A stretch of DNA of 64,000 nt from contig CAMWID010000006.1 of NCBI GenBank assembly GCA_947174235.1, positions 1 to 64,000 of the forward strand, in the 5' to 3' direction. This document shows, one piece after another, positions 1 to 7,144 of the stretch. Made by a program: the position numbers and the translations under genes. The notes beneath the pieces are model-generated. The model was not told where the DNA came from and made no database searches. It saw nothing but the letters and a program-made list of their open reading frames with translations. The stretch comes from an uncultured Porphyromonadaceae bacterium (GTDB taxonomy: Bacteria; Bacteroidota; Bacteroidia; Bacteroidales; Muribaculaceae). Every line of letters begins with the position of its first letter. Positions within the stretch are counted from its first letter, which is position 1.

Positions 1-86
1 TTTGGCTGGTCCTTTTTTAGTGCCCGGCATCAGACACACTCAAAGAAACAGTATCGATAATTAATTATGAAAACTAATCAATTCTA

Positions 87-407
87 ATGGAAACAATAAT
101 TATTATTTCGATAATCTGTCTCACCATAATAGTTTTGGCTGGCTGTTTACTGTCTTATTTTCGGATAAAATCTAAACAACAACCCAGTGTGGTATCTTAT
201 ATATTTTGGGGCAGCGTAATTCTCAGTATTTCAATTGCAATATATTCGCATTACTTTTATGATAATGAAAAGGTTTTAGATTTCTTTTCCCTTGCATCTG
301 CCATAATATCAATAATTTTAGCAATAATCACAATTGTCTACTCCTTTTATACAAATAGTAGGTCAAATGGTCAAATTGAGATTCTCAATCAATCCGCCCG
401 TTTATGA
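87..407 (+). CDS. small three-helix membrane protein, unknown function
   Basis: I do not recognise this 106-residue protein. It is strongly hydrophobic with three likely membrane helices at about residues 3-24, 37-57 and 66-88, followed by a short polar tail (about residues 89-106) that would lie on one face of the membrane. The stop codon overlaps the start of the next gene (ATGA at 404-407), so the two are probably translated together and may act together. The region is clearly more AT-rich than the PUL that follows, suggesting acquisition. No Shine-Dalgarno-like site is visible before the ATG, which is normal for Bacteroidetes. The only inference about role comes from its neighbour, a HEPN-type Abi-like protein; it could be a membrane partner or sensor, or an unrelated fragment. 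Confidence 0.6.
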   Translation: METIIIISIICLTIIVLAGCLLSYFRIKSKQQPSVVSYIFWGSVILSISIAIYSHYFYDNEKVLDFFSLASAIISIILAIITIVYSFYTNSRSNGQIEILNQSARL

Positions 408-808
408 CATTAGGAGAGGTTGTACATCTCTATAAATCCATTAAAGACGATGATTTGAAATTGCAGATAGCAAATGAATTTGGTATAAAAAAATTACCAA
501 CCTTTGAGAACTATCTAAATTTAATCAAAGATTTAAGAAATACATGTGCCCATGCAAATGTCCTTTATGATTTTACACCGGAAAAATCAATCAGAAAAGG
601 TCCTGCTATGAAGAAGGGTATCGGTGAAAATCAGAATCTTAATGGGGCATTGCGGGTTGTAATATATATGTTAAGTCAAGTATCTGAGAACCGATCCAAG
701 GAACTTATGTCCGAAATAGATGCTTTGATAACGAAATATGGTGTTTACCCTGAAGTCAACCGCATACTAACCAACGTAAGCGGTTTGGGACAGCTCCATC
801 GAAAATGA
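404..808 (+). CDS. HEPN/Abi_2-like C-terminal domain protein (short or truncated)
   Basis: The 134-residue product resembles the C-terminal half of Abi_2 (AbiD/AbiF-type) abortive-infection proteins. It has the segment TLGEVVHLY followed by an IANEFGI-like stretch and then LRNTCAHANVLYDF, which carries the HEPN R-x4-H ribonuclease signature (R45, H50). Family members are usually around 300 residues, so the N-terminal half is missing here. An in-frame stop at 377-379 prevents extension, although the few codons between that stop and the ATG (reading SIRPF) also look Abi-like, hinting at a decayed or rearranged longer gene. It overlaps the upstream membrane-protein gene by four bases. HEPN proteins of this type commonly cleave RNA during phage defence or stress; activity here is inference. 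Confidence 0.6.
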   Translation: MTLGEVVHLYKSIKDDDLKLQIANEFGIKKLPTFENYLNLIKDLRNTCAHANVLYDFTPEKSIRKGPAMKKGIGENQNLNGALRVVIYMLSQVSENRSKELMSEIDALITKYGVYPEVNRILTNVSGLGQLHRK

Positions 809-828
809 CCAAAACATAGCACGAATTA

Positions 829-860
829 TTTTGTTATATCATAAAAAAGAAGTACTTTTG
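829..860 (+). promoter_or_regulatory. Bacteroidetes-type promoter for candidate small RNA
   Basis: TTTTG (829-833) and TACTTTTG (853-860) match the -33 (TTTG) and -7 (TAnnTTTG) elements of Bacteroidetes promoters with 19 bases between them, inside the consensus spacing. No credible reading frame follows. Confidence 0.55.
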
Positions 861-866
861 CAACAT

Positions 867-958
867 CAAAAGTGTCGGTATTGACTCTAAGGCTCAATGC
901 CAACACTATAAAAGGGAAAAAAGAGGTCGTGCATTCTGCTGCACGACCTCGCTTTTTT
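867..958 (+). ncRNA. candidate small RNA, about 92 nt, two hairpins
   Basis: Between a consensus promoter (829-860) and an intrinsic terminator lies about 90 nt with no plausible coding content. The first hairpin pairs 871-884 (AGTGTCGGTATTGA) with 894-907 (TCAATGCCAACACT): 14 positions with a single C-A mismatch and one G-U pair, loop of nine. The second is the terminator hairpin 923-933/940-950 followed by T6. The start is estimated as about 7 nt after the -7 element. I cannot assign it to a known RNA family; it might also be the leader of a lost gene. Confidence 0.4.
923..958 (+). terminator. intrinsic terminator
   Basis: Perfect 11-bp stem (GAGGTCGTGCA 923-933 with TGCACGACCTC 940-950), six-base loop, then GCTTTTTT. 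An A-rich run before the stem could make it work on the minus strand too. Confidence 0.8.
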
Positions 959-1124
959 AGGATAAAATTCATACTATTCCCGATGATATACCGAGCTTGT
1001 GATCGAAATAGTGAGCCGTCATGGCCTATCATTGTTCGAGAAATGACTGGAAATGGATTTGGATATGGAACTATAACCATTTTAACTATAGGGATTTGGT
1101 ATGACTCTGGATTATTAGTAAATT

Positions 1125-1132
1125 TATATTTG
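1125..1132 (+). promoter_or_regulatory. possible -7 element
   Basis: TATATTTG fits TAnnTTTG. A TTTG lies at 1095-1098, 26 bases upstream, longer than the usual 19-21, so the -33 match is weak. Confidence 0.3.
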
Positions 1133-1138
1133 TTATGC

Positions 1139-1293
1139 TCTGCATGGCGAAGATCTTTGAAATCTATATGAGTAAAAATCGGGAATAGCCGAAATTGCTA
1201 TAGATGCAAATGTTTGATAATTAGAGTGGTTACCTCAAGAAATAAGTGTCCCAACCGGATCACAGAAGGGACTATCAAATGATAGTCCCTTTT
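1139..1293 (+). ncRNA. second candidate small RNA, about 155 nt
   Basis: The stretch between the possible -7 element at 1125-1132 and the hairpin at 1266-1293 has no reading frame that looks real. Internally, ATCTATA near 1162 can pair with TATAGAT near 1200, with a small CGG/CCG stem between. It ends in a strong hairpin with a T-rich tail. The whole gap 809-1439 therefore holds two promoter-like to terminator units rather than genes. Family unknown; support is weaker than for the unit at 867-958. Confidence 0.25.
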
Positions 1294-1294
1294 C
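1266..1294 (+). terminator. hairpin with T-rich tail, probable terminator
   Basis: AAGGGACTATCA (1266-1277) pairs perfectly with TGATAGTCCCTT (1280-1291), leaving a very tight centre, followed by TTTTC. Confidence 0.65.
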
Positions 1295-1367
1295 TTGTAT
1301 ATCAGTTTGTTAGATGTCGTGTCGGTGCCGGTATGCGGTGCTATCCATCACATGTATTGGATAGTTT

Positions 1368-1425
1368 GCCCCTTCCCGATGATCAGTTGACTCTGTGATG
1401 TCGCGGAGTTAAATCGGGAAGGGGC
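1368..1425 (-). other. 3'-end hairpin after GH31 gene
   Basis: GCCCCTTCCCGAT (1368-1380) is the exact inverted repeat of ATCGGGAAGGGGC (1413-1425) with a 32-base loop, just downstream of the last PUL 1 gene. There is no T tract on either side, so it may protect the 3' end or act as an imperfect terminator. Confidence 0.5.
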
Positions 1426-1439
1426 AGATGATCTCGCAA

Positions 1440-3743
1440 TTATTTGTATTCGACCGCGAGGCTGAAACCCTGTGTGCAATCAAATGCGGGGATGTCAATT
1501 TCGGCAGACGAATTCTTTTTGTCGTAGGTGGCAGGCACTTTCTTGCCGTTAAGTTTTGCTACTGCCGGTTTCGGACAATCGTATATTTTTACCACACAGC
1601 TTTTTGTGGTAGGCATGTCTTTATATCCGCCTTTGCGGGGAGCCACGTTGTATATCCATTTCTTTCCATCTCCGGAGTGGGAGACAAGGGTGGTGGCATA
1701 CTCCGTGGCGTAATCCTTGCTGTCGCCCGAATCTTCATAAAGCTCGAATTCTCCCGGTTTTAACCCGTAGAAATTGAGAATCAGACGGTCTGATTGTTCC
1801 GACGCATGTTTGAGCTCAGGAGGATTTGTGGCTATCACTGCCCCTTTCCTGATAAACCATGGGAACTGGTTGTGGGTAAATTCCATGGTCACGTCCTTTC
1901 CTCCCTCCAACATCCTTGAATGGGAAGGGGAGTACCATTCACCTTCGGGAAGCCACAGCGTCTTTTCGCTGACAACGCCGTTCCCCTTTTTGAAAATGGG
2001 AGCCACTAAAATGTCATCACCGAAAAAGTATTGCGTCTCATTAGCGTATGCCTCTTCAAGCTCGGGATATTCATAATAGAGAGGTCTTGTCAGCGATATG
2101 CCTGTGTCATAACACTTGCGTGCCATCGTATAGATGTAGGGAAGGAGAGCGTAGCGGAGTTTGACAGATTCCCGCAGCAACGGGAAATTGGGATATTTCC
2201 ATATACGGCGTTCGATACGGTCGTCACGTGTGGCATGAGTACGGAAGATAGGTGTGAACACACCGTATTGCACCCATCTGAGCACAAGTTCCGGATCGTT
2301 CGGATCCTGATCCGAATCCCCGGGGATCATGTGTCCGCCAAGATCATGCCCCCAGTATCCGTAACATACATTGGATGCCGTGGACGTGAAATAGGGCTGA
2401 AATTCCAGAGTCGGATAATTGATGTAGGTATCACCGGAGAACCCTATCTGATAGCGGTGGCTGCCCAGTCCGCCCCATCTGTGGAAGATCATGGGACGAC
2501 GGTCGCGATTGTTGAGCATATCGTTGAAAAACACATGGTTCAGCCAGAACGTCTCCCCCATGCCGTCCATCATGGGGTTCACAAGCTTCTGCTGCCAGTC
2601 GAGCCACCAGAAATCCACGCCCCGTTCCTCTTCCTTATGGATGAAATGCTTGAAGAAAGAACGGTAGAAAGTGCTGTCCTGTATCGCCCAATCGATCTTG
2701 CGTGTTTTGGCGCTGTCGGGCTGCAGCTCAAGGCGCATCGCCTCGAAGATGTCTTCGTCAGGCGCCACGCCTGTGGCGGGATGCAGGTTTAAAGCCACCC
2801 TCAGTCCCTGAGAATGCATGTCGGCTATCAGCTCGTCAGGGTCGGGGATAAGATTTGAGTTCCACGTCCATCCGGTCCATCCTCCGCGACCTCCAGACTC
2901 CTCGCGGCCATTATAATGCCAGTCCATGTCGAATATGATCACGTCCGAATTTATATCATTCTCTTTCAATGCCCGAGCTATCTCACGGAAATCGTCGGAG
3001 GTATATCCGTCATATTTGCTGTACCAATAACCGAAAGCGAAACGCGGAGGGAGCGGCACTTTCCCCGCCAGGACAGTATAGTCGCCGATCGCTTTCTTAT
3101 AGTCATGTCCGTAGCCGAAGAGATATACATCCATACTGCCGTCGGCGGGACGTGGCGCGATCCAGGGGATACCGTCGACACTCTTTTCAAATATCAGCGA
3201 TCTGCTCCCGTCGCCGCGTCTGGCGTCCGGGGAGTCGTCTATCACTGCCCACCCGTCGCGGGATATCGGTCCGTTCTCCAGAAATTTGCGGTGGCTGTCG
3301 CCGTTGTTACCGTCAAGAGTGCGGTACGTGCCTTTCAGGTTGAACGGTTCTTCCGCTCCCGGATGCCACTCCTTAAGTCCGGATTCCGTGCATATGGCGG
3401 CATTAAGGTTTTCCGGTTTCCGGGCGTCGGCGCCATCGCGGTAAGCGAGGCGGAGCGCCCCGGTATTGATGACGGTGTGTCCGGCGGAGTCGACTACAGA
3501 ATAGTTGACAGCAGGAAAATTCCTGTTGACCGCAAGGAAAGTGGCACGGTCTTCAAATTTGCCCGAATCATTGTATTCAATCCGCACGAGACGGGGTGTG
3601 AGGATGGTGAAACGCGCGTTGCCCCGCGTCACGGTCTGCTCCACCTTCGCGGCGGGATCCGGCAGAGAGGTTCCGGCGGAGGCGTTGGGACACATCAGGG
3701 CGGATGTGGCGGCGCAAAATCCCAACAGATTATAAAGTTTCAT
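1440..3743 (-). CDS. glycoside hydrolase family 31 (alpha-glycosidase)
   Basis: A secreted GH31 retaining alpha-glycosidase of 767 residues. It has a signal peptide (about residues 1-23), an N-terminal beta domain, then the catalytic barrel with the family stretch VIIFDMDWHYNG (about residue 268-279). The likely nucleophile is D382 in FWWLDWQQ and the likely acid/base is D438 in GFSGDTY, followed by the typical YWGHDLGGH signature. The C-terminus holds beta-sandwich domains. GH31 enzymes act on alpha-glucosides, alpha-xylosides, alpha-galactosides or sulfoquinovosides, and the exact substrate cannot be read from these motifs. It is the last gene of the PUL 1 operon, four bases after the previous stop, and probably works in the periplasm on imported oligosaccharides. 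Confidence 0.92.
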   Translation of the reverse strand: MKLYNLLGFCAATSALMCPNASAGTSLPDPAAKVEQTVTRGNARFTILTPRLVRIEYNDSGKFEDRATFLAVNRNFPAVNYSVVDSAGHTVINTGALRLAYRDGADARKPENLNAAICTESGLKEWHPGAEEPFNLKGTYRTLDGNNGDSHRKFLENGPISRDGWAVIDDSPDARRGDGSRSLIFEKSVDGIPWIAPRPADGSMDVYLFGYGHDYKKAIGDYTVLAGKVPLPPRFAFGYWYSKYDGYTSDDFREIARALKENDINSDVIIFDMDWHYNGREESGGRGGWTGWTWNSNLIPDPDELIADMHSQGLRVALNLHPATGVAPDEDIFEAMRLELQPDSAKTRKIDWAIQDSTFYRSFFKHFIHKEEERGVDFWWLDWQQKLVNPMMDGMGETFWLNHVFFNDMLNNRDRRPMIFHRWGGLGSHRYQIGFSGDTYINYPTLEFQPYFTSTASNVCYGYWGHDLGGHMIPGDSDQDPNDPELVLRWVQYGVFTPIFRTHATRDDRIERRIWKYPNFPLLRESVKLRYALLPYIYTMARKCYDTGISLTRPLYYEYPELEEAYANETQYFFGDDILVAPIFKKGNGVVSEKTLWLPEGEWYSPSHSRMLEGGKDVTMEFTHNQFPWFIRKGAVIATNPPELKHASEQSDRLILNFYGLKPGEFELYEDSGDSKDYATEYATTLVSHSGDGKKWIYNVAPRKGGYKDMPTTKSCVVKIYDCPKPAVAKLNGKKVPATYDKKNSSAEIDIPAFDCTQGFSLAVEYK

Positions 3744-3747
3744 GATA

Positions 3748-6700
3748 TCATCGTTTTATTTTGAATTTAACTTGTCCGGTCACAAAAGGTTCCGCGGCTT
3801 CAGGAAATTTCACCGAATAATTTGAATAGACGGAAGGCTTTCCGGTCAGCGTTGCGCCTTCGGTGCCTGTCACGTCAGAGAGCGTCAACAGTCTGATGTC
3901 ATATTCCGCTCCAGGGCGTCCGGACAGGCGCAGGGTGTATTCCCCCGATTCTTCATCAAATTCTTCAGCTTCAATCTTTATGCCGTCGTTTTCCATCCCT
4001 TCCCTGAGTTCCGGAAGATTATGGCAGACACCAATACCTCCGGAATATCCCACCTCTATCACCTTATCTTCATCGACAACCATCGTGTCGATAACCACTT
4101 TAAGATTCTGAGGTTCGTGTATTATATGGAACGGAATTTTTTTCCCATTTATTTTGACATACCTTATCCGGGAAGCCAAGGGGAGCACCGCCGCGAAGTC
4201 AAGAGAGAATGCTCCACCGTTCTCTCTGTTGATTATATAACGGTAGACATTCCCTTCGCGCCGGTATCCGAGTCCTGCCTTCAAGTCTGCAATAGGGATA
4301 TGCGCCACGTCGGCACGGCTCCAGTCAGGAGGAAAACATGGCTCCATCCGCATTGACATCGCCAAAGCGTCGGTGTCAAGTCCCAGCATCCCTTTATAAA
4401 GGGGGGCAAGGTTCATTGACGAAGACCATTGCTGGTGAGGGCAGATTCCAGTGAAGCTCAGCCTGTCGCCGGTAATGACTTCCGCGATATTGCCATAGTC
4501 CCAGAGCCGGAAGAGCCGCAGACAGGAGAAGGCATGGCGGAACCCCTGGGTCCTTAGACCCGCTCCATATTCAGCCAGGGCGGCGCAGCCGTTGAGGAAA
4601 GGCCATACATTTCCGTAATTATAACCTCCCGTGGCATAATAGGGGCTGTCGTATCCCACCATTGTCACTCCCCAGTCGGTGGAGTAGAATTTTGAAGAGA
4701 AATTGAGCGCGGTGGCTCTTGCCTTTTCCTGATCGGCAAGTCCGAAAATGACCGGAGTTCCCCCAAGCACGCATTTCTGCGTCTGATATGACCCGTCTTT
4801 CATCAATCCGTGATTGAAAAATTGGAGGGAATCATTCCAGAATCTGTCATTTATGATTTCCTTGCAACGGATATGGTCTCTCGTGCATGCCGAGGCTATG
4901 GAATCATACCCGAGCGCGGTTGCCATGTAGGCACACTCATGAAGCGCGCGTGCCCAGATAGAGGCGAGATATATTTCCGTATGCGCCCCGTGCAGCTGGT
5001 GGCTTTCCTGCCATCCGTGTCCCACGCCTGTATTTTCAATCAGTCCGTCATTGTCGGTGTCGGTGCTACGGCAGAAGGCGAGCGCCTTCATAATATTTTG
5101 CCATTGGGACCGTATGAAATCAAGATCTCCCGATTTCCGTAAGAAATCACCCGCGAGAACAAGATAGAGTGGGGTTGAATCGGATGCGTCATAATGTACA
5201 GACCCGCTTGTGGTAAGCTCATGATAGATTTTCCCGTCCGGATCCTGATAGTTGCCGAATGTGGTGAGAATGTCTCTTACCTTATCGAAATCGCCGTAAT
5301 GGTTCATGGCTGTTCCCGTCCATTCCGTGTCGCGTCCGAAATACCATGCGTATCCGGGACGTCCGCTGACTTTATGTCCTCCGTTCCATCCTCTTGAGGT
5401 TGACCAGAATCCCGCCATAAGGGATTTCCCTATTGAAGGGGTATGGCAGAACAGCCTGTCGGTTGACAGTATCGCCTGTCGGTATGCCTCGTTGAATTCC
5501 GGATCGTCGCATTCTATCGAAAGATAACGGTCGGTAATCCCTTCCAGACTCCTGGAGATTTCCTGTGAGATCAAGTCGGCGGAAATCTTTCCGTCAAAAA
5601 GCGACACGCTTTCGTCAAGACCTTCCTCTCCTCCCGCCACATAAAGGGTCAGTGACCGTTCGGAACCGGCAAAAGTCCAGAGGAATGCGACTTGTTTATG
5701 TTTAGCCGGTGTCTGTCCGAACGTAGATATGTCTTTGTTTGAAAAATCATAAAAGCCTGACCGGCATGATTTCGGTGACCTGGAGAAGACGGATACCATG
5801 TTGAGTTTCCTGTCCCTGTCGCATACCGCCGCCACATTTCCGTCACGCGACACTGAATATAACAGGGATCCTGTAGACTCGAGGGAATATGGCCACATCA
5901 GTCTCAGATTGCTTGTCAGCGTCACAAAAACCTCTTCCACGCCCGGGTCGTCCCATTCATAGCTGACTGTCGCTACAGGTAATGACGGAGAGGCTGTGAA
6001 GATTTCCTTCAGGCTGCCTGCCGTCAAGGGATATTCACGCATTGTAAATTCCGGACACCGGGTGACTTCCGGACTGACGGTGTCGAGCCATACGGGTGTG
6101 TCGGAGTTTCTGTATCTAACGCCCACGCAAAGATCTCTCGCCGCCATGACAGGGTGAATCCATATTTCCTCGACATTACCTTTCTCCCGTCCGGTGACAA
6201 GCGTACGGCTTCCCGACACATTCCAGAAGTGTTTGCGGTCTGATTCTCTCACGCAGACAGTTCCCGCAGGTTCAGGGATCTTTGATCTGTCCTCCGGGAT
6301 TTTTACTCCATCAGTCAAAGAAGGAGTATGGATCACCGGTACCGAGTCGTATGTCCAATGCCGTGGCTCTGATTTAAAAACACGGGTTCCGGCAAGATAA
6401 TCCAATACGTTGTCTGTGAATATCGACAAGACAGATCTGTTGGCGTTCGGAAGGGAATAATATATGTATGCTCCCGCCGCGAGAATTTTACCCTTGCCAT
6501 AAGGGGTCTCCCAAATCAGTTTCCTGTCTTCATGGTAGTGGATATATGCCCAGTTGATACCGATTACCTTTGCTCCCGGGGCGGCAGGCAACTTCCCTTT
6601 CGGGAAGCCTGCCGTGCGTGCCATGTTGTCTTCCATCCCTTTCCAGACGTATGCCCCGCCTGAAAGAGATTCAAACAGAGGATGCTCCCTGTAGGCATGA

Positions 6701-7140
6701 AATCCTACGGCGCGTCCATATCCGTTGTCCACGGCTTCCTGATATTCCACGGAAACCGGGGTGGATTCCACACCCCAGCTGTTCAACAGTCTTACCCCTT
6801 CCATCGAAAGATAAAGATTGCCGCCTCCACTCACATATGCAAGAAGCGGATCTTTCATATCAATCTCCTCACGACAAAATGCCGAACTGTCAACGCGGTG
6901 ATAGATAACAATATCTGCACCTTTGAGCTTGTCTGTGTCGAGATCTTTCACAGGGACGGACACGATTTCTCTCTCCCCGTCCGCCGCCATTGAAGACAAT
7001 GAATGCAGTTCGTCGGGCGACGTATGTGATGAGGAAAGGAGTATGATTTTCGTGGTTTCACGGCAGACTCCTCCGCATATTCCGCATGACATCAATATGG
7101 AAAGTGTGATGACATGTCTCAGTAAGGTCGTGACTGTCAT
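3748..7140 (-). CDS. ThuA-like domain fused to six-hairpin glycosidase-like domain
   Basis: An exported, probably lipid-anchored (LMSC, C19) 1130-residue protein. Residues about 30-250 look like a ThuA/class I amidotransferase-like Rossmann domain (KIILLSSSH, ADIVIYHRV, SGGGNLYLSMEG and a GKGKILAAG strand near 216). Residues about 260-530 appear to be beta-sandwich. Residues about 545-935 form an (alpha/alpha)6 six-hairpin domain with PGYAWYFGRDTEW (595-607), NDGLIEN (697-703) and GHGWQES (707-713), like glycogen-debranching or GH63/GH78-type catalytic domains. A beta-rich tail follows. The catalytic acids are not certain, but D604, E606 and E712 are candidates. It lies four to five bases from its neighbours on both sides, so it is co-translated with PUL 1 hydrolases. 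A new or poorly described glycosidase is likely; the role of the ThuA-like part (sugar-binding, oxidation partner or inactive) is unknown. Confidence 0.75.
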   Translation of the reverse strand: MTVTTLLRHVITLSILMSCGICGGVCRETTKIILLSSSHTSPDELHSLSSMAADGEREIVSVPVKDLDTDKLKGADIVIYHRVDSSAFCREEIDMKDPLLAYVSGGGNLYLSMEGVRLLNSWGVESTPVSVEYQEAVDNGYGRAVGFHAYREHPLFESLSGGAYVWKGMEDNMARTAGFPKGKLPAAPGAKVIGINWAYIHYHEDRKLIWETPYGKGKILAAGAYIYYSLPNANRSVLSIFTDNVLDYLAGTRVFKSEPRHWTYDSVPVIHTPSLTDGVKIPEDRSKIPEPAGTVCVRESDRKHFWNVSGSRTLVTGREKGNVEEIWIHPVMAARDLCVGVRYRNSDTPVWLDTVSPEVTRCPEFTMREYPLTAGSLKEIFTASPSLPVATVSYEWDDPGVEEVFVTLTSNLRLMWPYSLESTGSLLYSVSRDGNVAAVCDRDRKLNMVSVFSRSPKSCRSGFYDFSNKDISTFGQTPAKHKQVAFLWTFAGSERSLTLYVAGGEEGLDESVSLFDGKISADLISQEISRSLEGITDRYLSIECDDPEFNEAYRQAILSTDRLFCHTPSIGKSLMAGFWSTSRGWNGGHKVSGRPGYAWYFGRDTEWTGTAMNHYGDFDKVRDILTTFGNYQDPDGKIYHELTTSGSVHYDASDSTPLYLVLAGDFLRKSGDLDFIRSQWQNIMKALAFCRSTDTDNDGLIENTGVGHGWQESHQLHGAHTEIYLASIWARALHECAYMATALGYDSIASACTRDHIRCKEIINDRFWNDSLQFFNHGLMKDGSYQTQKCVLGGTPVIFGLADQEKARATALNFSSKFYSTDWGVTMVGYDSPYYATGGYNYGNVWPFLNGCAALAEYGAGLRTQGFRHAFSCLRLFRLWDYGNIAEVITGDRLSFTGICPHQQWSSSMNLAPLYKGMLGLDTDALAMSMRMEPCFPPDWSRADVAHIPIADLKAGLGYRREGNVYRYIINRENGGAFSLDFAAVLPLASRIRYVKINGKKIPFHIIHEPQNLKVVIDTMVVDEDKVIEVGYSGGIGVCHNLPELREGMENDGIKIEAEEFDEESGEYTLRLSGRPGAEYDIRLLTLSDVTGTEGATLTGKPSVYSNYSVKFPEAAEPFVTGQVKFKIKR

Positions 7141-7144
7141 GACG

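Noticed and set aside
826-1171. ORFs on both strands (826-1080 minus, 872-1171 plus) in the left gap
   Set aside because: They run over the consensus promoter and terminator hairpin and their proteins have no recognisable composition or domain.
2031-2792. 253-residue plus-strand ORF
   Set aside because: It is the antisense shadow of the GH31 gene, which has clear catalytic motifs.
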